Assembly: GCA_019348335.1 (NCBI GenBank)
Contig: JAHWJR010000005.1
Span: 1,600 to 32,949, forward strand
Source: Actinomycetota bacterium
Lineage (GTDB): Bacteria; Actinomycetota; Acidimicrobiia; Acidimicrobiales; CADCSY01
Reading direction: 5' to 3'
Length of the DNA: 31,350 bases
The position numbers were made by a program, and so were the translations under genes. The notes under the pieces were generated by a model. It did no database searches. It was not told the origin of the DNA and saw only the letters and a program-made list of their open reading frames with translations. This document shows, in pieces, positions 1-6,779 of this stretch (the stretch's first letter is position 1; the number at the start of each line of letters is the position of its first letter).

Positions 1-1
1 G

Positions 2-67
2 TCGTACCGGTTGTCGGAGGACGAGGTCGACCGCTACCTGGCCCGGGGGTACACCGAGGCCGGTTGA
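2..67 (+). CDS. 3' end of an unidentified gene (partial)
   Basis: An open frame enters from the left edge and ends at a TGA at 65-67. Only the last 21 residues are visible, beginning S-Y-R-L-S-E-D-E-V and ending T-E-A-G. The tail is charged and looks like a soluble C-terminus, but it is too short to assign to a family. The next gene starts 21 bases downstream with its own putative promoter, so the two need not be co-transcribed. Confidence 0.45.
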   Translation, partial: SYRLSEDEVDRYLARGYTEAG

Positions 68-73
68 GGCGGG

Positions 74-79
74 TACCGT
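74..79 (+). promoter_or_regulatory. putative -10 box (TACCGT) of the DUF62 gene
   Basis: TACCGT fits TAnnnT and ends 9 bases before the ATG at 89. No Shine-Dalgarno sequence separates box and start, so transcription from it would give a leader of only a few bases. The box is weak alone; support comes from similar placement before rex, hemC, hemB, nuoA, the response regulator and the pgi leader. Confidence 0.3.
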
Positions 80-88
80 CACCCGCCG

Positions 89-985
89 ATGGCCAGCCGC
101 TTCGACACCGTCTCCTTCCTGTCCGACTACGGGCTCCAGGACGAGTTCGTGGGCGTGGTGACGTCGGTCATCCGGGGCATCGCCTCCCACGTGACGGTCG
201 TCGACGTCACCCACGGCGTGCCGCCCCACGACATCCGTGCCGGCGGGCTGGCCCTGGCCCGGGCGGCGCAGTACCTCGCTCCCGGGGTGGTGCTGGCCGT
301 GGTCGACCCCGGGGTGGGCACCGACCGGCGGGCGGTGGCCGTGGAGGTGGGCGACCGGGAGGCGGTCTTCGTGGGGCCGGACAACGGCGTGCTGGCGTCG
401 GCGGTGGCCATGGTGGGCGGAGCCCGCGCCGCCGTGGAGCTGACCGACCCGGCGTTCCACCTCCCCGCTCCGGGGCCCACCTTCGCCGGCCGCGACGTGT
501 TCGCCCCTGTCGCCGCCCACCTGTGCAACGGCGCCGCCCTGGCCGATCTGGGTGAGCCGGTCGATCCGGGCCAGTTGTTGCCCGGCGTGCTGCCGGTGAG
601 CCGGATGGAGGCGGGCAAGCTGGTGGCCGAGGTGCTGTGGGTCGACCGCTACGGCAACGTCCAGCTCAACGTGGGTCCGGACGAGATCGAGCCGTTCGGC
701 GAACCACTGGCCCTGGAGCTGGCGACCGGCGTGCGGAGTGCCTCCCGGGCCGACGCCTACGGCGCCATCGCGCCCGGGGCGCTGGGTCTGGTGGTCGACT
801 CCTACGGCCTCGTCTCCATCGCCGCCGACCGTCGCTCGGCCGCCGCCGAGCTGGAGTTGGGGCCGGGCGACGCCGTGATCCTGGCGCCGGCGGAGGGCGG
901 CGACGGCACCTCGGCGCCTCCTGGCGGGCACCGGGGTCACAGCTCCCCGGTCTCGCTCCGCTCCCGGCCCCCGGGACGACCGTGA
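89..985 (+). CDS. SAM hydrolase / SAM hydroxide adenosyltransferase (DUF62, chlorinase/fluorinase superfamily)
   Basis: A 298-residue protein of the DUF62 family, whose members split S-adenosylmethionine into adenosine and methionine using activated water. Visible hallmarks are F-L-S-D-Y-G near residue 10, D-P-G-V-G-T at 73-78 followed by R80/R81, G-P-D-N-G at 96-100, G-R-D-V-F-A-P with H144, and D-R-Y-G-N at 186-190 in the C-terminal domain. D73, one of the following arginines, and H144 match the Asp-Arg-His water-activating triad of hydrolases, which argues against a halogenase. The last ~30 residues are G/S/P/R-rich and probably disordered. The ATG at 89 opens directly on the family N-terminus. 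The stop overlaps a GTG that begins a tiny ORF at 982. The physiological role of this family is poorly known. Confidence 0.88.
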   Translation: MASRFDTVSFLSDYGLQDEFVGVVTSVIRGIASHVTVVDVTHGVPPHDIRAGGLALARAAQYLAPGVVLAVVDPGVGTDRRAVAVEVGDREAVFVGPDNGVLASAVAMVGGARAAVELTDPAFHLPAPGPTFAGRDVFAPVAAHLCNGAALADLGEPVDPGQLLPGVLPVSRMEAGKLVAEVLWVDRYGNVQLNVGPDEIEPFGEPLALELATGVRSASRADAYGAIAPGALGLVVDSYGLVSIAADRRSAAAELELGPGDAVILAPAEGGDGTSAPPGGHRGHSSPVSLRSRPPGRP

Positions 986-1068
986 GGCCCGCCACCACCC
1001 TCGCCCTGGCCCTGCTGCTGCTGCTGATCGTGCTGGCCGCCGTGGTGCAGTTCGTCGTGCTCACGTAG
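982..1068 (+). CDS. tiny single-pass membrane peptide (28 aa), hypothetical
   Basis: A GTG at 982 overlaps the TGA of the SAM hydrolase gene (GTGA) and opens a 28-codon frame ending in TAG. The peptide starts V-R-P-A-T-T, then has about 20 uninterrupted hydrophobic residues rich in Leu, Ala and Val, and ends V-V-L-T. That is the pattern of a single transmembrane helix with a short basic N-terminus. The overlap suggests translational coupling. No family is recognised. It could be chance, since Leu/Val/Ala codons are frequent in GC-rich DNA, but the clean start, helix and stop fill the gap before the convergent response regulator exactly. Confidence 0.4.
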   Translation: MRPATTLALALLLLLIVLAAVVQFVVLT

Positions 1069-1083
1069 GAGGCGACGCAGGTT

Positions 1084-1461
1084 CTAGAACAGGGTGCGGC
1101 AGAGGCGGGTGATCTCCCGCTCCAGCGACTCCAGCCCCTCGATCTTGCCCAGCACCAGCGCCACCCCGACCTCGGCCGCCCGCCGTTCGAGCTCGGCGTC
1201 GACGAACGCGGTGTAGAGGATCATCACCAGGTCGGGGTGGCGCTCGCGGATGCGGGCGGCGGTCTCCAGGCCGTCGAGGTCCGGCATCTTGTAGTCGATG
1301 ACGACCACGTCGGTGTCCACCTCGTCGAGCAGCGCCACCGCTTCGGCACCCCCCGAGGCCTCGCCTCCCACGGCGAAGCCGTCGAGCTCGAGCATGTTGC
1401 GCAGCATGCGCCGCACGTGATCGGTGTCGTCGACGACCATGACCCGGATCGGCGTGTCCAT
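1084..1461 (-). CDS. stand-alone response-regulator receiver protein (CheY-like)
   Basis: A 125-residue protein consisting only of a receiver domain. The acidic pocket is D11-D12, the phospho-acceptor is D56 in V-V-I-D-Y-K-M-P, the switch residue is T84 in L-Y-T-A, and the conserved lysine is K106 in L-G-K. No DNA-binding or output domain follows, so it should act by protein contact or in a phosphorelay. No histidine kinase is encoded in the window. The start chosen is ATG at 1461, which gives the canonical M-D-T-P-I-R-V-M-V-V-D-D entry; a much longer frame upstream is an antisense shadow of rex. It is divergent from rex and convergent with the tiny membrane ORF. The stop is TAG. Confidence 0.85.
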   Translation of the reverse strand: MDTPIRVMVVDDTDHVRRMLRNMLELDGFAVGGEASGGAEAVALLDEVDTDVVVIDYKMPDLDGLETAARIRERHPDLVMILYTAFVDAELERRAAEVGVALVLGKIEGLESLEREITRLCRTLF

Positions 1462-1471
1462 GCCGGCTCCG

Positions 1472-1477
1472 ACGCTA
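1472..1477 (-). promoter_or_regulatory. putative -10 box (TAGCGT) of the response regulator gene
   Basis: On the minus strand TAGCGT ends 10 bases before the ATG at 1461. A GGAG lies between them, so a very short leader with a weak ribosome site is possible. It matches the TAnnnT pattern seen before other lead genes here. Confidence 0.25.
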
Positions 1478-1533
1478 CCCGTCCGGCCGCTCGGTACCTT
1501 GCCGCCGAGGGGGGCACGGGCGTGCTCGTGACT

Positions 1534-1551
1534 TTGTGAACGCTTCCCGGG
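1534..1551 (+). promoter_or_regulatory. candidate Rex operator half-site upstream of rex
   Basis: TTGTGAACGC is a perfect left half of the known Rex operator (TTGTGAA-n4-TTCACAA) but the right half (TTCCCGGG region) is largely degenerate. It lies 6 bases before the TAGGAT box and 18 bases before the rex start, a position suited to autoregulation, which is known for Streptomyces Rex. With only one good half, binding is uncertain. Confidence 0.35.
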
Positions 1552-1557
1552 CATCGG

Positions 1558-1563
1558 TAGGAT
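1558..1563 (+). promoter_or_regulatory. putative -10 box (TAGGAT) of the rex-hem operon
   Basis: TAGGAT matches the TAnnnT consensus and is separated from the rex GTG at 1570 by exactly six bases (CGACGG). That spacing would put the transcription start on or next to the start codon, giving a leaderless mRNA. No Shine-Dalgarno sequence is present. Confidence 0.45.
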
Positions 1564-1569
1564 CGACGG

Positions 1570-2313
1570 GTGACCGACCGCCCCCCTCGCCGTCGCATCC
1601 CCGAGGCGACCGTGGCCCGCCTGCCGGTGTACCTGCGCAGCCTGCTCGAGCTGGCCGACGGCCCGGCGGCCACCATCTCGTCCGAGCGGTTGGCCGAGCT
1701 GGCCGGCGTCAACGCCGCCAAGGTGCGCAAGGACCTCTCCTACCTGGGGTCGTACGGCACCCGTGGGGTCGGCTACGACGTCGAGTACCTGCTGTTCCAG
1801 ATGAGCCGGGAGCTGGGTCTGACCCAGGACTGGCCGGTCGTCATCGTCGGGGTCGGAAACCTCGGCCAGGCCCTGGCCAACTACCGGGGCTTCGCCGACC
1901 GCGGCTTTCCGGTGGGTGCCCTGGTCGACGCCGATCCCGCCAAGGTGGGGGAACGGGTGGGGGACCTGGTGATCGAGAGCATCGACGACCTGCCCGCCGT
2001 GGTGGCCCGCCTCGGCACCACCATCGGTCTGATCGCCACGCCGGCAGCGGTGGCCCAGGAGGTCGCCGACGAGCTGGTGGCCGCGGGGGTGCGGTCGATC
2101 CTCAACTTCGCTCCGGCGGTGGTGACGGTGCCGCCCGACGTCTCGTTGCGCAAGGTCGACCTGGCCGTCGAGCTGCAGATCCTGAGCTTCTACCAGCGGC
2201 GGCGCACCGCCGGCCTGGCCGCCGCGGTCGAGGCGTCGGCCCGCGGCGACGGCAACGGCGCCGCACCCGGCTCCTCCGGCGTCCCCACCATCCCTGCCGA
2301 GGCCTCCGAGTGA
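1570..2313 (+). CDS. rex: redox-sensing transcriptional repressor Rex
   Basis: A 247-residue Rex protein, the NADH/NAD+ sensor that releases DNA when NADH rises. The winged helix occupies about residues 10-80, with the Rex-typical stretch V-N-A-A-K-V-R-K-D-L-S-Y-L-G at 47-60 and Y-G-T-R-G-V-G-Y. The Rossmann domain begins with V-I-V-G-V-G-N-L-G-Q at 91-100 (Gly94, Gly96, Gly99), and a conserved dimer-swapping helix follows the R-K-V-D-L region. The C-terminal 25 residues are Gly/Ala/Ser-rich and likely disordered. The GTG start follows a putative leaderless promoter. It heads the haem genes, the same arrangement as the rex-hemACD operon of Streptomyces, where Rex is known also to control nuo and cyd genes. 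Its stop is one base before the GTG of the next gene. Confidence 0.96.
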   Translation: MTDRPPRRRIPEATVARLPVYLRSLLELADGPAATISSERLAELAGVNAAKVRKDLSYLGSYGTRGVGYDVEYLLFQMSRELGLTQDWPVVIVGVGNLGQALANYRGFADRGFPVGALVDADPAKVGERVGDLVIESIDDLPAVVARLGTTIGLIATPAAVAQEVADELVAAGVRSILNFAPAVVTVPPDVSLRKVDLAVELQILSFYQRRRTAGLAAAVEASARGDGNGAAPGSSGVPTIPAEASE

Positions 2314-2314
2314 C

Positions 2315-2938
2315 GTGATGCCGGTCACCGGCGAGCAGTACCCCGTGTTCCTCACCGTCGCCGGCCGCCGGTGCCTGGTGGTGGGGGGCGGCGCCGTGGC
2401 CCTGCGTCGGGTCGAGGGGCTGATCGCCGCCGGCGCCCGGGTCCGGGTGGTGGCGCCCCGGGTGCTCGAGCGGGTCCGGGAGCTGGCGGAGGTGACCGTC
2501 GAGCAGCGGCCCTACCGGCGGGGAGAGGTGGCCGGCCACTGGCTGGTCGTGGCCGCCACCGACGACCCCGCCGTCAATCAGGCGGTGAGCGACGACGCCG
2601 ATGCCGCCGGCGTGTGGGTGAACCGGGTCGACGACGCCGCCGCCGGCTCGTTCACTGTTCCCGCCGTGACCCGCCGCGGTCCCGTCACCGTCGCCGTGAC
2701 CACCGGTGGGCGCAGCCCGGCCCTGGCCACATGGCTGCGCCGCCGCGTCGAGGACGAGCTCGGGCCCGAGCACCTCACCCTGCTGGAGCTGGTCTCCGAG
2801 CGGCGCCAGGCGCAGCGGGCCGACGGCGCCGGCGCCGATGCCGGAAGTTGGCAGAAACTTCTCGATTCGGGGATGCTGGAGCTGATTCGGGCAGGCAGAA
2901 TTGCCGAGGCAAGGGAGCGCCTCTCCACGTGTCTGTGA
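2315..2938 (+). CDS. precorrin-2 dehydrogenase / sirohydrochlorin ferrochelatase (CysG N-terminal / Met8-like)
   Basis: A 207-residue protein equivalent to the N-terminal half of CysG and to yeast Met8, which oxidises precorrin-2 to sirohydrochlorin with NAD+ and can insert iron to give sirohaem. The nucleotide-binding loop is L-V-V-G-G-G-A-V-A near residue 20. The catalytic aspartate matches V-N-R-V-D (D105 counted from the ATG at 2318), followed by S-F-T-V-P-A and the T-T-G-G-R-S-P-A-L-A motif. Either the GTG at 2315 or the adjacent ATG at 2318 may start it. It sits between rex and hemA, and its stop lies inside the first codons of hemA, so it is translated with them. The methyltransferase that makes its substrate is fused to HemD three genes downstream, so this operon holds the whole sirohaem branch. 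Confidence 0.9.
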   Translation: MMPVTGEQYPVFLTVAGRRCLVVGGGAVALRRVEGLIAAGARVRVVAPRVLERVRELAEVTVEQRPYRRGEVAGHWLVVAATDDPAVNQAVSDDADAAGVWVNRVDDAAAGSFTVPAVTRRGPVTVAVTTGGRSPALATWLRRRVEDELGPEHLTLLELVSERRQAQRADGAGADAGSWQKLLDSGMLELIRAGRIAEARERLSTCL

Positions 2939-4179
2939 TCGTCGTCGGGCTGAACCACCACAGCGTTCCGCTCCAGGTGCTGGAGCGGATGACGGTGTCG
3001 CGCGAGCGCATGCCCAAGGCGCTGCACGACCTGACCGGGCGGGACAACCTCTCCGAGGCGGTGGTGCTCTCCACGTGCAACCGCACCGAGGTCTACGCCC
3101 AGGTCGAGCGGTTCCACGGGGCGGTGGGCGAGGTGCGCGACTTCTTCGGCGAGCTGGGCTCGCTGCCCCCGGAGGACTTCGCCGACCACCTCTACACCTT
3201 TCACGACGCCGCCGCCGTGGCCCACCTGTTCACCGTGGCCGCCGGTCTCGACTCCGCCGTGCTCGGGGAGAGCGAGATCCTCGGCCAGGTCAAGGGGGCG
3301 TGGGAGATGGGAGCCGCCGAGGGAGCCACCGGCCCGGTCCTCAACATGCTCTTCCGTCACGCCCTCGAGGTGGGCAAGCGGGTGCGGACCGAGACGGGCC
3401 TCTCCCGCCGCCTCACGTCGCTGTCGCAGGCGGCGGTGGCGCTCGCCGCCCAGCGCCTGGGCAGCCTCGAGGACCGCCGCGTGCTGGTGCTCGGAGCAGG
3501 AGAGACGGGCGAGCGGATGGTGGCGTCGCTGGCCGCGGCCGGGGTGGGCGAGGTCCTGGTGGCCAACCGCACGCCCGACCGGGCCGAGGCGGTGGCGGCG
3601 CGGGTCGGCGGGCGGGCACTGCGCCTGTCGGCCCTCCCCGACGCCCTGGCCGAGGTCGATGTCCTGCTCACCTCCACTGGCGCCTCGTCCGTGCTGGTCG
3701 ACCACGGTGACCTCGAGCCGGTCGTGCGCGCCCGCGGCGGCCGGCCGCTGCTGATCGTCGACGTGGCCGTCCCGCGCGACGTCGACCCCGGTGCCGCCGA
3801 CCTGCCGGGGGTGACCCTGCTCGACATGGACGACCTGCGGGCCTTCGCCGAGCGGGGCGTGCCCGAGCGCCGCCGGGAGGTCGCCCGGGTCCGCGACCTC
3901 ATCGACGACGAGGTGAGCCGCTATCGGGAGGCGGTGACCGCCCGTCAGGTCGCTCCGCTGGTCACCGCCCTGCGGGAGCGGGCCGAGGAGGTGCGCACCC
4001 GGGAGCTCCGCCGCCTCGGCCGGCGTCTCGACCCCGCCCAGCGGGCTGCGGTCGACGACGTCACCCGCACCGTCATGGCCAAGCTGCTCCACGAGCCCAG
4101 CGTCCGCCTGAAGGAGGCAGCCGGCTCACCGAGGGGCGAGCGGCTCTCCGAGGCGCTGCGCGAGCTGTTCGACCTCTGA
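2929..4179 (+). CDS. hemA: glutamyl-tRNA reductase
   Basis: A 416-residue enzyme that reduces glutamyl-tRNA to glutamate-1-semialdehyde with NADPH, the committed step of C5 haem synthesis. The catalytic cysteine is C50 in L-S-T-C-N-R-T-E. The N-terminus V-V-G-L-N-H-H-S-V-P is typical. The NADPH loop reads V-L-V-L-G-A-G-E-T-G, and the C-terminal dimerisation helices end in L-R-E-L-F-D-L. The GTG at 2929 was chosen because it gives the family start M-S-V-I-V-V-G-L and lies 11 bases after GGGAG; a GTG at 2935 is a weaker alternative. It overlaps the previous gene by 10 bases. A GC-rich hairpin follows the stop. Confidence 0.96.
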   Translation: MSVIVVGLNHHSVPLQVLERMTVSRERMPKALHDLTGRDNLSEAVVLSTCNRTEVYAQVERFHGAVGEVRDFFGELGSLPPEDFADHLYTFHDAAAVAHLFTVAAGLDSAVLGESEILGQVKGAWEMGAAEGATGPVLNMLFRHALEVGKRVRTETGLSRRLTSLSQAAVALAAQRLGSLEDRRVLVLGAGETGERMVASLAAAGVGEVLVANRTPDRAEAVAARVGGRALRLSALPDALAEVDVLLTSTGASSVLVDHGDLEPVVRARGGRPLLIVDVAVPRDVDPGAADLPGVTLLDMDDLRAFAERGVPERRREVARVRDLIDDEVSRYREAVTARQVAPLVTALRERAEEVRTRELRRLGRRLDPAQRAAVDDVTRTVMAKLLHEPSVRLKEAAGSPRGERLSEALRELFDL

Positions 4180-4201
4180 GCGCCGGCGTCGCCCGCCGGG
4201 A

Positions 4202-4236
4202 GGGCCCGGCCGGGCGCTCGGGCACCGGCGGGGCCC
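4202..4236 (+). terminator. GC-rich stem-loop between hemA and hemC
   Basis: GGGCCCGGCCGG (4202-4213) pairs with CCGGCGGGGCCC (4225-4236), 11 of 12 positions, around an 11-base loop. There is no T-tract. It may be an actinobacterial-type terminator or attenuator after hemA. It also occupies the -35 region of the putative hemC promoter, so it could affect initiation. Chance pairing in GC-rich DNA cannot be excluded. Confidence 0.4.
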
Positions 4237-4240
4237 CGGA

Positions 4241-4246
4241 TACGGT
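4241..4246 (+). promoter_or_regulatory. putative -10 box (TACGGT) of hemC
   Basis: TACGGT is followed by six bases (GGGGAA) and then the hemC GTG, the same spacing as at rex and hemB. The GGGGA is too close to the start to act as a normal ribosome site, so a leaderless transcript starting at hemC is plausible. Confidence 0.4.
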
Positions 4247-4252
4247 GGGGAA

Positions 4253-5209
4253 GTGACGCCCGAACGACCCTCGGGGGAGCGGCTGCGCATCGCCACCCGC
4301 GGCAGCTCGCTGGCCCGCTGGCAGGCCGAGCACGTGGCCGAACGGCTGCGACGGGCCCATCCCGGCCTGGAGGTCGACCTGGTGGTGGTGGAGACCCTGG
4401 GCGACCGCTCGACCCAGCGCGCCATCTGGGAGCTGGGTGGCCAGGGCGTGTTCGTCAAGGAGGTGCAGGCGGCGGTGGTCGACGGGCGGGCCGACCTCGC
4501 CGTCCACTCGGCCAAGGACCTGCCCTCGTCGCCGTCCCTCGCCACGCCGGGGCTGACCCTTGCCGCCGTGCCGGAGCGCGGCGATCCCCGCGACGCGCTG
4601 GTCGGGTGTTCGCTCTCGGCCATTCCCGTCGGGGGCACGGTGGCCACCGGCGCCAACCGGCGCCGGGCCCAGCTGGTCGACCTCCGTCCCGACCTCACCT
4701 TCGCCGGCCTCCGGGGCAACATCGAGACGCGCGTGGGCCGTGCTCGCGAGTTCTCGGCCGTGGTCGTGGCCGCGGTCGCTCTCGAGCGCCTGGGTCGCCA
4801 GTCGGAGGCCGCCGAGGTGCTGGAGCCGGCGGTGATGGTGCCCCAGGTCGGCCAGGGGGCGCTCGCCGTCGAGTGCCGGGAGGACGATCCCGCCACCGTG
4901 GCCCTCGTCGCCGTCCTCGACCACCGGCCGTCCCGGCGGGCGGTGGAGGCCGAGCGGGGGTACCTGGCCACGCTGGGGGGCGGCTGCGAGCTACCGGCCG
5001 GCGCCTTCGCCACCGAGGCGCCCGACGGAGGGCTGCACCTGCGGGCGGTGCTGGCGACCCTCGACGGCCGCATGGTGCTGCGCGACGAGCTGCAGGTGCC
5101 TCCGGGGACCGACCCGACCGGAGTCGGCCGGTCGCTCGGCCGGAGGCTCCTCGACGCCGGCGGCGGCCGTTCGCTGCTGGCCGAAGCCGTCGACGCCATC
5201 TCCGACTGA
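4253..5209 (+). CDS. hemC: hydroxymethylbilane synthase (porphobilinogen deaminase)
   Basis: A 318-residue enzyme that joins four porphobilinogen molecules into hydroxymethylbilane using a covalent dipyrromethane cofactor. The N-terminal R-I-A-T-R-G-S-S-L-A-R-W, the catalytic aspartate D89 in A-V-H-S-A-K-D-L-P, and V-G-Q-G-A-L-A-V-E are all present. The cofactor cysteine is C245 in L-G-G-G-C-E-L-P. The GTG start lies six bases after a TACGGT box. It follows hemA after a 73-base gap and precedes the cobA-hemD fusion by 3 bases, so those two are surely co-transcribed. Confidence 0.96.
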   Translation: MTPERPSGERLRIATRGSSLARWQAEHVAERLRRAHPGLEVDLVVVETLGDRSTQRAIWELGGQGVFVKEVQAAVVDGRADLAVHSAKDLPSSPSLATPGLTLAAVPERGDPRDALVGCSLSAIPVGGTVATGANRRRAQLVDLRPDLTFAGLRGNIETRVGRAREFSAVVVAAVALERLGRQSEAAEVLEPAVMVPQVGQGALAVECREDDPATVALVAVLDHRPSRRAVEAERGYLATLGGGCELPAGAFATEAPDGGLHLRAVLATLDGRMVLRDELQVPPGTDPTGVGRSLGRRLLDAGGGRSLLAEAVDAISD

Positions 5210-5212
5210 GCC

Positions 5213-6667
5213 GTGACCGTCTACCTGGTGGGCGCCGGCCCCGGGGACCCGGGCCTGCTCACCGTGCGGGGCGCCGAGGTGCTGGCCGCCGCCGACGTCG
5301 TGGTCTACGACCGCCTGTCGGTGGCGTCGCTGCTGGAGCTGGCGCCCGCCGGCGCCGAGCGCATCAGCGTGGGCAAGACGCCCCGCGGCCCCAGCTTCCC
5401 CCAGTCCGACATCAACGCCCTGCTGGTCGACAAGGGGCGAGCCGGGCTGGAGGTGGTGCGGCTCAAGGGCGGGGACCCCTTCGTCTTCGCCCGCGGGGCC
5501 GAGGAGGCCGAGGCGCTCGGGGCCGCCGGCGTGCCCTTCGAGGTCGTCCCCGGGGTGACCTCGGCCGCGGCCGTGCCCGCCTACGCCGGCGTGCCCCTCA
5601 CCGCCCGGGGCCGGGCCACCTCCTTCACCGTCGTCACCGGTCACCAGGAGCCAGGGGCGGCCAGCGAGACCGACTGGGAGGCGCTGGCCGGAGTGGGCGG
5701 CACCATCGTGGTGGTGATGGGCGTGGCCACCAGGGCGGCCGTCGCCCGGCGGCTGCTCGCCGGCGGTCTCGCCCCCGAGACACCGGTGGCATCGGTCCAG
5801 TGGGGCACGCGCCCCGACCAGCGGACGGTGCGCACCACGCTCCAGGGGCTGGCCTCCGCCGAGATCGACCCGCCGGCGGTGATCGTGATCGGAGAGGTGG
5901 CCGAGCTCGACCTGGCCTGGTACGAGCGACGCCCGCTGTTCGGCCGGACCGTGGTGGTGACCCGGCCGGCGTCCTCTCGGGGTGCCCTGTCCGCCCGGCT
6001 GCAGCGCCTGGGCGCGGCCACGGTGGAGCTGCCGGTGGTGGAGGTGGCCGATCCTGCCGACGGCGGGGCGGCATTGCGGGCCGCCGCCGGCTCGGTGGCG
6101 TCGTACGACTGGGTCGTGTTCACCTCGGCCAACGCCGTGACCCGGTTCCTGCCGCTGCTGCGCGACGCCCGGTCCTTCGGCACCGCCCGGGTGGCGGCCA
6201 TCGGCCCGGGCACCGCCGCCGCCCTGGCCGAGCACCGGCTCGTCGCCGACCTGGTCCCCGAGCGCTTCGTGGCCGAGTCGCTGCTCGCCACCTTCCCGTC
6301 GCCCCCGCCCGGCGGGGGGCGGGTGCTGCTGCCCCGGGCCGCGGTGGCGCGTGAGGTCCTGCCCGAGGGCCTGCGAGCCGCCGGGTGGCACGTCGACGTG
6401 GTGGAGGCCTACCGCACCCGTCCGGCGACGGCGGCGCCGGCGGTGATCGAGGCGGCGGGCACGGCCGATGCCGTCACCTTCACCTCGGCGTCGACGGTGA
6501 CCGGCTTCCTGGAGGTGGCCGGCCGCCGGGCCCTTCCTCCGGTGGTGGTCTGCATCGGGCCGGTGACCGCCGCCACCGCCCGCCGGCACGGCATCACCGT
6601 CGACGCCGAGGCCGCCGTCCACACCCTCGACGGGCTCATCGACGCCCTCGTCGCCGCCCTCGGGTGA
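5213..6667 (+). CDS. fused uroporphyrinogen-III C-methyltransferase and uroporphyrinogen-III synthase (CobA-HemD)
   Basis: A 484-residue two-domain enzyme. Residues about 1-240 are a SAM uroporphyrinogen-III methyltransferase with V-Y-L-V-G-A-G-P-G-D-P-G-L-L-T at the N-terminus, V-R-L-K-G-G-D-P-F-V-F-A-R-G near 83, and V-P-G-V-T-S-A. Residues about 245-484 are uroporphyrinogen-III synthase, starting G-R-T-V-V-V-T-R-P and containing V-F-T-S-A-N-A-V and V-T-F-T-S-A-S-T-V. HemD closes hydroxymethylbilane to uroporphyrinogen III; CobA methylates it to precorrin-2. The fusion sits exactly where haem and sirohaem routes part and supplies the precorrin-2 dehydrogenase at 2315. Such fusions are known in actinobacteria. 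The GTG start is 3 bases after hemC. Confidence 0.95.
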   Translation: MTVYLVGAGPGDPGLLTVRGAEVLAAADVVVYDRLSVASLLELAPAGAERISVGKTPRGPSFPQSDINALLVDKGRAGLEVVRLKGGDPFVFARGAEEAEALGAAGVPFEVVPGVTSAAAVPAYAGVPLTARGRATSFTVVTGHQEPGAASETDWEALAGVGGTIVVVMGVATRAAVARRLLAGGLAPETPVASVQWGTRPDQRTVRTTLQGLASAEIDPPAVIVIGEVAELDLAWYERRPLFGRTVVVTRPASSRGALSARLQRLGAATVELPVVEVADPADGGAALRAAAGSVASYDWVVFTSANAVTRFLPLLRDARSFGTARVAAIGPGTAAALAEHRLVADLVPERFVAESLLATFPSPPPGGGRVLLPRAAVAREVLPEGLRAAGWHVDVVEAYRTRPATAAPAVIEAAGTADAVTFTSASTVTGFLEVAGRRALPPVVVCIGPVTAATARRHGITVDAEAAVHTLDGLIDALVAALG

Positions 6668-6705
6668 GCCACCGCCACCGCCACCGCCCCGCCGCGTCGC
6701 CCCCG

Positions 6706-6759
6706 CCGTTCTGACCCCAGAAACGCGCCCGAACTGTCCCGCTGCTGGGGTCAGAACGG
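6706..6759 (+). repeat. perfect 15-bp inverted repeat between cobA-hemD and hemB
   Basis: CCGTTCTGACCCCAG (6706-6720) and CTGGGGTCAGAACGG (6745-6759) are perfect reverse complements around a 24-base loop. The core runs from TTCT to AGAA. It ends 8 bases before the TAGCCT box of hemB. Its base composition is less GC-extreme than its surroundings. It may be a terminator or attenuator, a protein-binding palindrome, or a copy of a dispersed REP-like element; a second hairpin with the same TTCT...AGAA ends lies at 13727-13775. Confidence 0.7.
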
Positions 6760-6767
6760 AGCGGGCG

Positions 6768-6773
6768 TAGCCT
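6768..6773 (+). promoter_or_regulatory. putative -10 box (TAGCCT) of hemB
   Basis: TAGCCT is followed by GGACGG and then the hemB GTG, a six-base spacing. The same TAGCCT box occurs before nuoA, and rex has TAGGAT-CGACGG-GTG. No Shine-Dalgarno sequence precedes hemB, which supports a leaderless start. Confidence 0.45.
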
Positions 6774-6779
6774 GGACGG

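Noticed and set aside
89..985. Fluorinase or chlorinase for halogenated metabolites
   Set aside because: The Asp-Arg-His set (D73, R80/R81, H144) fits the hydrolase type of this superfamily, and no halometabolite genes are nearby.
2578..4092. Long minus-strand open frame opposite hemA
   Set aside because: GC-rich codons leave few stops on the other strand. The plus strand carries complete HemA motifs; the minus-strand product has none and is His/Gly/Gln-rich.
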